Below are positions 11,680 through 23,130 of a stretch of DNA of 64,000 bases, piece after piece. Origin of the DNA: Nepenthes gracilis (Eukaryota > Streptophyta > Magnoliopsida > Caryophyllales > Nepenthaceae); contig BSYO01000022.1 in NCBI GenBank assembly GCA_033239525.1, forward strand, positions 15,448,923-15,512,922, given 5' to 3'. Under the pieces are notes generated by a model. It made no database searches, had not been told where the DNA came from, and saw only the letters and a program-made list of their open reading frames with translations. Position 1 is the first letter of the stretch. Each line of letters begins with the position of its first letter. Both the position numbers and the translations under genes were made by a program.

Positions 11680-11930
11680 TTTTAGACCGCTAAGGGCCAC
11701 TGATACCAAGGCCTAGTACGACCGCTTTGGGCCGCCTCTGATGACCGAGGTTTCTGACCGCTCATGGGCCACTTGGATGACTAAGTGTTTAAGACCACTA
11801 TGGGCCACCCGGATGACCAGAGCCTCGTGATCACTGTGGGCCACCTAGATGACTAGGTTTAAGACCGCGCATGGCCACCCGGATGACCAGGTTTCACCAC
11901 TTGGGCCACCCAGAAGACTAGGGTTTAACG
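11680..11930. repeat. Degenerate minisatellite, unit about 40-47 bp
   Basis: Six to seven imperfect copies of a unit built on 'gaccgc...tgggccacccggatgacc...gttt'. It lies just downstream of integrase (minus-strand sense). Tandem repeats in this part of Tat/Ogre-type elements are established and can seed satellite DNA. Confidence 0.75.
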
Positions 11931-12509
11931 AGGAGGAAAACCTCCCTGCACTAGGGGCAAGCCTAGGCCTGATGGATACCCCAAGGCAAACACAATTCAT
12001 AGGCCCTAAAATTTACATGCTAAGTGTAAACTCTCATTCTTCCAAGTAAAAACAAGCACACGAATGAATGCACAAGATCGAAGTTAGGGGCGCACCGGGT
12101 TCCCTATCGGGAAGTAGCGGTCAGGTGGGTTATGCTCTACGCTCGTGTACCGGGAATTTCCAGCCTGTTCCGAGCTTGTAATGGTCATACAGTAGAACCC
12201 GAGACAAGGCGCGTTGAAAGGTCCTCTCAGCTTGGGAGAGAGAGTTGAAACTGGCCGCTGTACTTGGTTTCGGTGGCCTCGATGCTTCAGACCAAGTCCT
12301 CAACGTCAACCGCCGGCCTTCACCTTCTTATCAGAGTACTGGGCAACCCGGTGTTGATATGCCGCCGTCTCGTACTTCTAGCCGCGCCACGGCTTCCTCC
12401 AACAAGTCCAAGTGCTCCCGATTTTCCGGGAGCTCATTCAGGTCGGCTGACTCCACCCCGAGACTCGGAGCCCGATTTCACCGATTACCGGCCAAATTCC
12501 GTGAACGCA
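11931..12509. other. Integrase-proximal decayed region
   Basis: Expected to hold the integrase C-terminus on the minus strand, but no motif could be placed with confidence. The plus-strand 100-codon frames at 12245-12653 are Ser/Pro/Arg-rich shadows. Confidence 0.4.
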
Positions 12510-13192
12510 GGTCAAGGGTGTCTCGCGCGGTTGATTCTTTTTCTCGGGTCGGTGTGGCGAGAAGACCATAGACTTACCGGGGATTGCCGCCCCGTGAGCC
12601 CCCGGGCGCCCTCCAATCTAGTTTTTAACCCGTGGAGTAGCGTACGGCCATGATCACCCGCCCGCTGGCTGGGTATGCTATCATGTGACCAAATTTGATT
12701 CCACGGCATAATACTGTGAAGCGTTTCCCTGAAAATCGGTCCCACAGGCCCGGGTTACCACGACTTAGTGGACGCCAGGATTTACAGACAATGTTCATAA
12801 GGAATTCCAGAGTATCAGTTCTGCGGATTTCATGAGCTGTGGCGCCACTCCATTTAGTGAAGTAGCTTGATGCTCCATGACAATTTTCTTTGTCCCGCTG
12901 CAACGGAAACGGGCCGGTAATGTCAAGCCCCATGAGCTAAGGGTCATCTGGCCCAAGGGGACTTGTGTCCGCGGACTACTGACGGTGGAGGTTGCCACGG
13001 TCGCGCCACATTTCTTTTACAACCCGGCAAGGCCCTTTTTTCGAGGGCCGGGCAGAGTAGCCCCGCCGCATGACTTTGAAGGCCGTGTTCTTCCGCCACG
13101 TGATGATCCACGTATCCCAAGGTGAATCCGCCTAACAAGGTAGTTCCGTCTGGGGGATAGACACGGAGATACGAGTTATATCCGCGCGGCAT
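12510..13192 (-). pseudogene. Integrase remnant of the Tat-like element
   Basis: Minus-strand frames show 'GLDITGPFP' (around 12905-12930), 'YFTKW' (about 12850), 'NIVCKSW' (about 12780) and 'IKFGHMIAYPASGRVI', matching the integrase core order WGLDIxGPFP, DYFTKWVEA, xIVCRFGxP, SPAHPxxNGQ. Upstream, 'GYVDHHVAEEHGLQSH' fits a decayed zinc-binding HHCC region. The enzyme would join cDNA ends to host DNA. Frameshifts, and loss of acidic residues in the DNG-like motif ('GNPGLWDRF'), make it inactive. Confidence 0.75.
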
Positions 13193-13299
13193 AGCTACCC
13201 ATCAACTACTGTACCAAACCCGGTCAGCTTTAACCGTTTTTTCGCCCTCCCTGAGCGATCCACGGGGCCAGATTTAAGGTAGCGAGTCATCCAACTTTC

Positions 13300-14960
13300 C
13301 TGCCTCTCAACTGCATGGCCTCCCGTTTCTATGCTGTGGAGCTGCCTGGGTGACCTCCCGACGTCTCCCCGAATACCTGCTCGCTCCTGGCATCACGCTT
13401 CTTAGCTGCACTTGGCCCGCTTCTTCCCAATTTTTTGCCGAGAACGCGGAACTGGGGTAATGCCTTGTCGGCCCTCGATGGCCTCTTGCCTTTGCCGTAC
13501 TGCCAAGGAAGGGTTGTTTGCCTCAAGCCCTATCGACTAAGCCGATAATTAATCGGGTCAGCTGTGGATCGCCAACTCGCAGAAAGCACTTTGCCAATCG
13601 TGAAGTCAGCTAGTAGGGCTTCTCGTATCTGGGCCGATTGTTGGTCGCCGGGAACTGCTTAGGGAGTATTTCGATCTCGTATCTCGTGGTCAGCCGTGGA
13701 TCACTCCCGCCCCACGGGCTGCTCGTGGATTACCCGCCCACGGAGCGCCGATACTGGGCCTCACCGGGCTGTTCAAGCTTTGCTGGATGTTCTTCTGGAT
13801 TAGTCAGGTCTCGACGATGAAGTCAGCCAGAGCCTCGTGCCTCACGGCAGGTCTGGCCTCGAACTCGGCTGCCGAACTCGCCCCACCCGGCCTCGCCTCT
13901 CTACTTTTACCACCCGCCCAAACGCCGGGCTTTTTGGAGTATGCTCTTTTCAAAGGCTGGTCCGTAAGTGACCACTATGCGACAAGTGCCTCAGCATGGT
14001 TTCAACTTTGGCACAAGATAAGGGCCAGCGCCATTTTTCAGCTGCGGAAGAAGCCGGGGCTTCTGGCCGCTGTTTTGCTCACGTAGAGACTGGCTGGTCG
14101 GGACACCTGACTCCCGGCGCACGAGACGGAGCCGAGGGATGCCTCCACACTAAGTAAAGGTACAGCCTTCCGTCTTTGGGTGACGCCAATGGTGGGCCGG
14201 CGTACATCAAGCCACCCATCGGTATGGCTCGCGCCAACCGCCCATTGGAATCCGTTAGACTTTCGTTTCTCTCAAGGCTTTAAAGAAGGGCCGGTATTTG
14301 TCTCCAGGGATTTCATGCAGGAAGTGACAGCAGCCAGCTCGCCCAGCTAATCGCCGGACGCCTACGCTTCTGGGAGCCATGTCACTTAGGGCCTAATCTT
14401 TCCGGGTTTGGCCTCGATTCGCCGAGAGACGATGAAACCTAAGAACTTCCCCGAGGTTACCCCCCAAGACACTTCGTCGATTTAACTTCATTTGGTGCTG
14501 GTGGAGCACCTAAATGACTTCTCCGTGTCACGCAGATGTGGTCGCCTCGTGACTCGCTTTACGCAGTGCGTCGCCGACGAGACCCCATGTCATGACTGAT
14601 TTGCCGAACATCTTGTTCACTGTGGCGCCGATAAGTGGCTCCAGCCGTTTAACCCGGCGTACGACTCTATAGCAATAGGTGCCCTGTCCGTCATGAACGA
14701 GGCATGCTCCTCGCCTTCCGGGACTCATTCTCGACCGCTAGCCGGCTGCCGGGCCCATGAAGCTTACACTGCCCGCCGTGGAGTCAACCAACAGTCAATC
14801 CGTGGCAAGGAAAAGGTCTTTGACAAGCCTTGTTGACGCGCCGGGTAAAATCGACGCGACATTCGCCATTTTCCGTTGTTTTAACCAGACGACGCTTGAG
14901 AGCTGTGGGCCCGGTAATGGACGCTCCTAATGAAGCTCGCGCTCAAAGAATTTCTTCACT
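13300..14960 (-). pseudogene. Reverse transcriptase / RNase H remnant
   Basis: On the minus strand, 'VDFTRRVNKAC' (about 14830-14870), 'GTYCYRV' then 'GATVNKMFGK' (14590-14690) and 'KFLGFIVSRRIEAKPGK' (about 14385-14445, two frames) follow the Tat RT order of CVDFTxLNKAC, TYCYRVMPFGLKNAGATYQRLVNKMF and FLGFxVxxRGIEANPxKI. The YVDD catalytic box is altered ('LVGDAL'). Further on, 'LTDQPLKRA' (about 13945-13970) and 'EALADFIVET' (about 13815-13845) mark the RT-RNase H connection. Many frameshifts show a dead gene. Confidence 0.78.
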
Positions 14961-15119
14961 TCCTGGCGACAGTTTTTCGACGGAGCGTTCTCTGCTTCAT
15001 CGACCGTCGCGATCTCGGATCAAGGCCCGCCTTTGTGGACCATCACTTCACCAAATCCTGCATGTCCGCGGAGTCCTGTGCAAAAGGTCTCGTTGCCTTT
15101 TCGTAAAGACGCGATCAGC

Positions 15120-15539
15120 CTATCGCATTGCCCGCGAGAGAGCTAATCCTGACGTGACTATTCGCCTTCCCGGGTCCAGTGGGACTGTGATCCGTGGCTT
15201 CACTGGCTGTGCTCGTTGTAAGGTGTCTCGTTTGATCGAAGTTCTCCCGCCATGTCGCTTTCCGCGCCGGCACCACATGAAAGGTGTCCGCCTAATGACT
15301 GATCTCCCGTATCTCTCCGACGCCGCAGGCGCGGAATTTGTTTTAAGATGTGGAATTGACGTGATTGCCCCAACGTCAGGGCACGGCCCGCCCAAGATGG
15401 CGTTGTAAACAGAGGGCAGGCCAACCACTAGGAAGGTTAGCATGCGACTACCGCTTTCGGGGTAAGTGCCTGTGGTGACCTGGGCTTGATCGGCCCTCAA
15501 CGAGCACCGCTCATCATTGCCACGACAAAGGTCCTTCAA
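15120..15539 (-). pseudogene. Aspartic protease remnant (gag-pol of the Tat-like element)
   Basis: A 139-codon minus-strand frame contains 'FLVVGLPSVYNAILGG' and, nearby, 'SIPHLKTNSAP', the hallmark FLVVDxPSxYNAILGRPxLN...STxHLKMKFPT segment at the protease C-terminus of Tat-type elements. The catalytic D-S/T-G motif upstream could not be found. The product would have cleaved the gag-pol polyprotein. Confidence 0.75.
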
Positions 15540-17435
15540 GCAGGTTTTAATTGATTCTTTCGAGGCCTAGCTCCAAAGAACGCGCCCAAGTAAAGCAAAT
15601 CTTAGAGCTTCCATTATCAATAAAGACTCCCACCGTAGTCCGACGACTCATCTCGAAACTAGTGGCCGAGATTAAGGTGGGGTCAACATGCAGGGGAGAT
15701 TACGCCGGTTCCGAGTCACAACCACTAAAATCCACGATGTTGTCAGGCGTTGCTTTTCCTCCCAAACACGCTCTCTTGTTGTCATCTCGGCTCCCAATGT
15801 GCCCGGGCGTTGATCATGCTGACCACCCGCTCGCAACTCGCCGGGAGGCGTTCGCCTCGCCCTTCTTCGCGCCGCCTCCCGAGTTCCTCGCTCCGTGCCC
15901 TCGACAAACCGGGTGAGGTGTCCTCTCGTGGATCAAGTCCTCACTCCCTTCCTCGCAGCTTTTACGCCTCCGTTGAATGGCCGCAGCGGTGGAAGTCACA
16001 AGACTTAGACTGATTTCCGGAGTCCTTCTTCACCGCTTCGCCACTTCAAAAATTTTTCTCCGCTTGATCTCGCATTGTAATACTGGAGCGTGTGTCCGTC
16101 AAGGGCGTGAAGGTGGTGGGCCCAGAGTCTCGCGCCCGGGAGCCCACTGTCAAGGTTTCCGGGGCGGGGTGTTCCCCGCCATTGTATTTTCTTTTTTTTC
16201 CCATCACTAAACGGCCGAGGCTGGTCCGCCCCTCTCGTGACGCTTTGCCTGCCGGCCTCCTCCGCCGCCGCGCAGAGGGCCCCGTGACGGATTCGCCGCG
16301 GAAAGTCTCGAGGATTTTGTGGGCAAGGTGCTTGAAAAAGTCGTCAGAAATGGGCCACGAGATGAAGCTGCCCAACTTCATCTCCTCGCGATCCCGAATC
16401 CGGCTTCAAATCCTTGCTTGAGCCCAGAAACGCCGTGGGTTCTCTGCCGCTTTTATGTGGGAGGTGCCATTCGCTGTTTTTCTTCCCGCCGCTGATGCAT
16501 ACCCGGGCCAGGAAGAGGTCCGTGAGTTCACGAAGCCGCGGACGTGCTCAAGGGAGATGGTGAAACCAGACTCGCCGCCTCCTTCAGGTGAGTGGAAAGC
16601 AACGGCACATTGCCGAGTCCTCTAGCCTCAGAGACTTTGGGGGATGGGTGCGGAAGTGATCCGTGGTCAACCTGGATCACCGCCCCCATCGTATAAGTCA
16701 AGGGATCGCATTTGAACTTGGACGGTAGAGGACGCGCTTAAGATTTCTCATAAAGGAATAAGAACTCCGTCCAAGTCGATGGTGCCTCGCTGCTCTAGAA
16801 CACGCGATTCCGCATTCGATCCACTCGCGGCTCAAGACGAAAGTGCGCTGGCCGATCTCTCGAGCCGAGGAAATTCTCAACTCCGTCTGTCCTCAAGGGT
16901 TCAAGCAATGGGTCGACCGCTGCCAATTGGGATCTCGCGGCCTGTGAGGCTCGCTCCTAGATCGCGTGATGGTCCTTTGCCCGAGAATATCGAGGATTTC
17001 TCCTTTCGGGCCAGGGAGACGACCCGAGCGTCTGGGCTGCCTCGTTCCGGCTAGAGCGCTGGGAGGACGCTGTTTGATCGCTTCCCGGCTTTCGCAGTGC
17101 CTCTTGGCCTAGCTTCTTTCTTCCTCTCGCCACCTTTTTGGTATGGGAGCGGGGATGACGGCAGTGGAGCCACCGGCAAATAAGGTTCTTCCGTGCACAG
17201 AGCAATGGAGTGTGCGATTGTTAGCCTCGCATCTACTCCACCGCTTGTCGGGGAAATAAGGTGGCGGACTCCACCGTGGTTCGCTTGACCAGACATTAGC
17301 AAAAGATGGTCCCGGTCGCCTGACATTTAGCCGGATCGCTAGCTCGTGCTCTCGCGTGTTCATCATTGTAGAAACAAGGTGACAGAGAGTTAGTGGTTTT
17401 TTTGTGGTAGGCTTGTAAGCGCTTCCTACGTACGG
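15540..17435 (-). pseudogene. gag region of the Tat-like element (unresolved)
   Basis: Occupies the space between the primer site and protease, where gag belongs. Minus-strand frames of 60-110 codons are Arg/Lys-rich and broken. I could not place the capsid or zinc-knuckle motifs. Assigned by position only. Confidence 0.45.
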
Positions 17436-17443
17436 GGCGCCAA
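17436..17443 (-). other. Primer binding site
   Basis: On the minus strand TTGGCGCC follows the 5' LTR end GCATCA without a gap. TGG is the complement of a tRNA 3' CCA, so this is the first-strand primer site. It fixes the element's orientation and the LTR edge. Confidence 0.8.
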
Positions 17444-18707
17444 TGATGCGTGACTGATCCGACTTCGAACGACCCGGATTCTGGATGAGCCGATCCGCTT
17501 CGCTCACCCAGTGCGAACTCCGCACACCACTAAAGCAAATAAGAGGTCACTGTCACTATGAATTAATCCCACCGAAAACACTCCGATTACTAAGTTAGTA
17601 AACAACCTTCAATGAAGGAACTGAAGATAAAAAGAGCAATGTGAGAAGAGAGAAGAGTGTTTAGTTCTGTGATGCCGCAGCGGGCAGGCCATTTCCTCGT
17701 ATCCGATGCATTCTTCTGCATGAAGGCAGAGAACGAGTGTACATCCGTTTCGTTGGGTTTCCTGCTCGATCGTGCCTCGGTAATCACGCTGGGCTTCGAA
17801 CCAGAGCTCGTGGTAGTTCCGCGAGAGTTTACTCAAAGGGAAGGTGACAATGTGTTTGTCTCGTTCTTTGATTCAGAGAGAAGTGAAAAGTGTAAGGTAT
17901 CTGGAAAGATCTTCAAAGGCTCTCCCTTCTCTCAGGGGCGCCGGTGTTCTTATACACTCTCACTACGTTGATCTCGGGCACCAAGGTGGTCGCTTGTCAG
18001 GGGCCACTGCGATCGGGCCTGTCACCGGCCGGGACTCAGCTGTCACGCCGGGCTGCCCAGCTTGCCGCCGGGATCGCACGTTGCCGGGTGTCGCTTGTCA
18101 TGCTTCGCTCCTCCTCCGTCAGGATCGGCACTCCGCACAAGCAGTGGCGCAGGGTTGGGTGGCTAGCCATGCCCTGGTGGCTGGGGCCTTTCCGCCTATT
18201 GCGTGTCTCCTGGCGACCGCATTAAATGCGTCAGAGTTCCCGCTGCTCTCTCCATCGTGTCCGTGCCCTGTAACTCTTGGTCACTGAAAGTACGCGCATC
18301 GGGTAGCCTTCATTTGGATTAAGGGCTCTGAAGCGCAGTCAGGCCTATTTCCTCGTAGAAGGGCCAATTTTAGGGCCTGAAGACGTGAAGAAGCGGACGG
18401 TCAACGTCCGAGCCGACCAGGTGCTCGCCCCTCATGGAGAGTACGGGCGGATGACTATCCGATGGGGTCAGGCCATAATGGAACAAAGCCCATCGTTGCA
18501 AAGCCTCTCGGAGGCCCAACAAACCGGTCAACGCCGAGTTGGGACTGCTTTTGAGCCATTGGGCCGGGCCGGATGGCTAACGCCTAACGCTGACCATCCC
18601 TCGGGGCCTTCGGCCTCGGGCCTATCTCTGCAATGGGCCAGAACGCTTTTGACCTGCCTTCCGGGCTTCCGCTGATTTCTCTAAAATCCCATTTGCAGAC
18701 TCCATCA
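17444..18707 (-). repeat. 5' LTR of the Tat-like element
   Basis: Starts TGATGG at 18707 and ends CATCA at 17444 on the minus strand, 1264 bp. It pairs with 7455-8658. Plus-strand ORFs in it are shadows shared with the other LTR. Confidence 0.85.
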
Positions 18708-18956
18708 ATTTTATTTTCACCTATTTTCTTATTTATTTTTGCATTTTCAATAGTAAATATTTGAGTTATTTAATTTTACTATATTATTTTTAAATTTATT
18801 TAAAAATAAAAAATATAAAATAAAATAAATTGGTAATAAAATAAATGCATATAATTATACGAAAGGAAAATAAAAAAATTGAAATCACACAATAAATAAA
18901 ATAAAAATTACAATATAAAAAATTTAAAAGGATAAAAAAATAAAAATACATGCAAA
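18708..18956. repeat. AT-rich flank, continuation of 6991-7454
   Basis: A/T-rich DNA of the same character as that left of the Tat-like insertion. It runs into the assembly gap; no gene. Confidence 0.65.
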
Positions 18957-19056
18957 NNNNNNNNNNNNNNNNNNNNNNNNNNNNNNNNNNNNNNNNNNNN
19001 NNNNNNNNNNNNNNNNNNNNNNNNNNNNNNNNNNNNNNNNNNNNNNNNNNNNNNNN
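18957..19056. other. Assembly gap (100 N)
   Basis: Exactly 100 N, a conventional placeholder. True length is unknown, and the DNA on either side need not be adjacent. Confidence 0.95.
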
Positions 19057-19529
19057 ACCACTCGATGTGCGATGCCTTCACCCGACCGGAGCACCGGCCT
19101 GAGACTGCCCCGGATCACTCACATAGTGTTCCTACCCTTACCCTACCCCCAGGAAATCAACATGACCATTCATCTAGTGGCCCTGACGTGGGGTGTCCCC
19201 ACGATGGGATTGAATCCCTAACTAGGTCCTCCCTTACCCCCGATGCGGTGCGGCCTCACGCCGGATCTGAATGCTCCATTGATGAGGCCCAAATTTGTGA
19301 CCCTCTAGTCCCGAGTCTAGCTACGAGAGATGAACATGTGGAAAACCCTGGCCAATCATCCTCTGAGAGTCCATATGACCCACCGAGTCCTGGCCCCTCT
19401 TCGGATGGTTTTGAATCCATTGGTTTTAAAATGGTGCATAGAAGCAGGCATTGCAAATCCTCTAAGAAGTCAAGGAAAGTCCCCTGGCCTAAAAAGAAGT
19501 ACCCCCTTACGCCGGTTCATAATGATTAA
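19057..19529 (+). pseudogene. LINE ORF1, C-terminal part
   Basis: An open frame enters from the gap and ends at TAA 19527-19529. It is Ser/Pro/Asp-rich and ends in a basic stretch ('KKSRKVPWPKKK'), like the variable C-terminal tail of plant L1 ORF1 RNA-binding proteins. The DUF4283 and CCHC parts would lie in or before the gap. The stop overlaps the ORF2 start (ATGATTAA, 19522-19529). Confidence 0.7.
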
Positions 19530-22500
19530 CATTGCTTGTTGGAATGTGAGAGGACTTAATGGGAATGTGAAAGCCCATAAAGTCCGCAATCTCATCAGGA
19601 CGCACGACTGTTCCATTGTTGGCCTGGTTGAAACAAAAGTTACAGAGAATAACGCGGCCTCTATCTCTAACAGGATTAACCCTCATTGGATGTGGTCCAT
19701 GAACTATTCCACCTCTTCTGTTGAGAGAATCTGGGTCGGATGGGACCCGAGGAAGGTGGATGTCAAAGTTAGATCCAAGGACGACCAGGTTATCCATACC
19801 GAGGTGACTTTCCTTGAAGATAACGTGCATTGCCTCCTATCATTTGTGTATGGTGCAAACCTTGAGGTTTCAAGAAAATCTCTTTGGCAAAGCCTTAGGA
19901 GGCATTCGAGCATCTCGAGTGTTATTCCTTGGGCTGTCCTGGGCGATTTTAATGCTATTCGTTCGGCGAATGAGGCCCTTGGTGGATCCTGGCATCATAA
20001 AAGCTCCACTGACATTAACGAATGCTTTAGAGACTGTGACCTTGAAAATGTAAGTCATGAAGGTCAGTTTTTCACTTGGAATGATGGCCGGGATCTCACT
20101 ATTCGTATTTTCAGGAAATTAGATAGAGTCATCGCGAACGGTCCTTGGTTCGATCTTTTTAGAAGATCTAAAGCAGTCTTCCCACCTGGCAGGTTATCTG
20201 ATCACTCCCCATGCATTCTTCTTCCTGCAGGTTGGACTGCTCGTAAACGGGGGATATTCCGGTTTAATAATTTTCTCACCAAATCCCCTAAGTTCCTTCC
20301 TCTGGTCAAGGAAGCGTGGGAGTCTGAAAGTGTGGGTACCCCGATGTTCAAATTAGTGTCATCCCTCAAAAAGGTGAAGAATGCACTCAAAAATCTTAAC
20401 GGTCAGAATGGAGATGTTCATGAAGAGGTGTTACGTACTCGTAAATGCACGGAAGATTGACAATCTTTGACCATCTCTCACACAGGAATTGTGACATCAA
20501 CGTCGGTCAAGGTCGCTTATTATTCCGCTATGGCTAAGGAGGCTGACTTCCTTCGTCAAAAGCCAAGATTAAATTGATCAAAGAGGGTGACCAATGCACC
20601 AAATTCTTTTCAAGATCGTTAGTGGGAACAACAACCGGAATCGGATTATCTCCCTCCTTGATGACTCGCAAACCCACTAAAGGACCGGACGAGCTCAATG
20701 ACCTAATTGAACGCCATTTAAAAAATGCTCAGGTTCGGGCCGTTCCCATGGGACGAGCGGAGACAAATCGGCCAAATCCGTACATTCTTAACACACTGTC
20801 CCCGATTCTCAAATTGGTCCCCTTGTCGTGCGAGTTAGTGACGAGGAAATCCGCTCTGCGTTATTCTCCATTGGGATGACAAGGCTCCACAGTCCCGACG
20901 GATTTACATCCAAATTCTTTAAGGACTCTTGGGAGATAAATTTGGTCAATCATTATTGAAGCAATCCATGATTTCTTTAATCATGGAAAGCTCCTTAAGC
21001 ATTGAACACCACTTTGATCAGACCTTATTCCAAAGGTTCGGTCCCCGCGTTCGGTTTGAGACTTCCGACCTATCTCATGTTGCAATGTTTTGTACAAAGT
21101 CATTTCCAAAATTCAGCTAATGAGAATCAAGGTCACTCTTCCCTTCCGGTCGATAGATGCCAAACCGCCTTTGTGGCGGGGCACAGATTAGTGATAATAT
21201 CCTTCTAGCTCAGAGCTCTCGCATAAGTATCATCTTGGCTCTGATCCACCCAGATGTACTATGAAGGTTGATCTCATGAAAGCGTATAACTCTGTCCATT
21301 AGGACTTCATTATTAATATTCTGACCCTCATGAAATTTCCCCCACAAATGGTCAATTGGATTTGCCAATGCATCACAACTCCGATGTTTTCTCTCAACAT
21401 CAATGGGGAAGTTGTTGGTTTCTTCAATGGTGGTAAAGGTCTTCGCAAGGGACCGCTTTCTCCTATTTATTTGTCCTTGTCATGGAGGTTCTTAATGGCA
21501 TCATTGAGGTCAAGGCTAAGCGGGATAATCAGTTTAAATTTCTTTGGAAATGCGCGAAACACAGATTATTATGCTTGCCTTTGCCGATGACCTCCTCCTC
21601 TTCTCTCGGTGATACCAAGTCTACCGGACCCTCAAAGACTGCCTTGACGAATTTCATTATATCTCTGGCCTATCTGCTAATCCAAAGAAAAGTGAAATCT
21701 TCATCTGCTCTAAGGACACTTCCCGTCACCATGACATAACTGCTATCTTGGGATTTAAAATGGGCAAACTTCCAATAAGATACCTAGGGGTCCCACTGAT
21801 TACCTCTAGGCTATCGATTTCTGACTGCAAATCTCTCACTGATAGAATCACTAAAAGGACCACATCTTGGAAATGTAGATGGCTCTCCTTTGGTGGGCGA
21901 TTGCAGCTCGTTGCTTCCCTTCTCTCGTCTATCCACCTCTACTGGGCCTCTATTTTTATTTTACCCAAAACCATCCTAAAAGCAATCGAGTGCATTCTTC
22001 GCCGTTTCCTTTGGAATGGTGCCTCCGAAGGCAGAGTCTGTGCTAAGGTAGCATGGCATGATATCTGTTTACCCAAGTCGGAAGGTGGGCTGGGTATTAA
22101 AAACCTGCTGGACCAAAACAAGGCCCTCAATTGCAAGCTTCTTTGGCGCCTCTTAGCTAAAGACCCGAATTCGGCCTGGTCTTCATGGATTTATAAGAAC
22201 AGAATCAAAGACCAATGCATTTGGACCCTGAAAATCCCGGCATCTGCCCCCTAGAGCTAGCGCAAGATTATGAAACTGAGGCCTTTCATACGCGCCTACT
22301 CAGTTAAGGAGATAGGGGATGGTTCTGATACCTTCCTCTGGCATGATAACTGGCACCCCCTGGGTCCTCTGAGTGAGGTGAGTACTGACCGTACTCGCTT
22401 GGTGTCAGGGTTAAACTGGGGTGTTAAAGTTGATGCAATTATCAGGAATAACGATTGGTCCTGGCCCAACTCTTATGACACTGAGGTGTCCAAACTTGCA

Positions 22501-23130
22501 ATGAATATGCCGGTTAATCCTCCTTGCAGTAACCAAAAAGACACGTTGAGGTGGAGTGGGAATGTCAAGGGCATATTCACGACTAAGTCTGCTTACCGTC
22601 TCATCCATCCTCCCAATCCTAAAGTTATTTGGGCTCAGTTGGTGTGGGGTCCTTCCCACATTCCTTCCCATGCCTTTACCCTCTAGCTTGCCGTTAAGAA
22701 CAGATTGAATACTCTTGATCGCCTCCATTTTATCCCTAACCTAAATCCTCAGTGCATACTGTGCAATACTGAAAATAAAGATCTTGGTCATCTTTTCTTT
22801 TCTTACCATTTCTCAAGTGCTTTATGGAATCTTGTCCGCAGACATTTCGGTATCCATTGGCCCCATCCCGATTGGAATCAGAACATATCTTGGGCTACCT
22901 CGAAATGGAAAGGGAAAAACTTTATGGCTGTCTCTAAAAGATTATCTCTGGCCGCCACAGTTTACTTCATATGGAGGGAACGTAATAACCGTATTTTTCA
23001 AAAATTGCCCCCCCAGGACTTTTCCCAAATTTTCTCCTCGGTGGTCAATGTCGTGAGACTCAAACTATTGACCATCCCGGTGCTTGAAAGGGACGTCTCT
23101 AGGACGGCTCGGATGAGGTGGGGCGTATAA
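19522..23130 (+). pseudogene. LINE ORF2: endonuclease / reverse transcriptase / zf-RVT
   Basis: Starts at ATG 19522 (MINIACWNVRGLNG). The APE-type endonuclease (19522 to about 20240) shows 'CWNVRGLNG', 'VETKV', 'WAVLGDFNAI' and 'DHSPCIL'. The frame breaks at 20460 and several times to 21740. RT motifs remain as 'MKVDLMKAYNSVH' (about 21265) and FADD (about 21580-21591). 21748-22250 is an intact stretch of the RT thumb side ('RYLGVPLI', 'SFGGRLQLVASLLSS'). The C-terminal zf-RVT-like region has 'CILCNTENKDLGHLFFS' (about 22755-22805). Stop TAA at 23128. An intact copy would nick DNA and prime reverse transcription at the target. Confidence 0.85.

Larger units (their letters stand above)
7455..18707 (-). 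mobile_element. Decayed Tat-like Ty3/gypsy retrotransposon
   Basis: An 11.25 kb minus-strand element bounded by two related 1.2 kb LTRs. On the minus strand the order is LTR (18707-17444), primer site TTGGCGCC, gag region, protease, RT, RNase H, integrase, minisatellite, antisense ORF remnant, second minisatellite, polypurine tract, LTR (8658-7455). Protease before RT and integrase last define Ty3/gypsy. The primer-site type and the extra antisense ORF between integrase and the 3' LTR fit the Tat lineage (Retand/Grande-like). All frames are broken by stops and frameshifts, so it is dead. AT-rich DNA on both sides shows it landed in the right arm's flank. I could not find a clean TSD (tttca against atttt). 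Confidence 0.85.

Noticed and set aside
14830..15408. 192-codon plus-strand ORF
   Set aside because: It lies antisense to clearly recognisable RT and protease segments of the Tat-like element and has no motif of its own.
7450..18720. A TSD for the Tat-like element (tttca / atttt)
   Set aside because: The flanks are AT-rich and do not match over five bases, so I do not claim a duplication.
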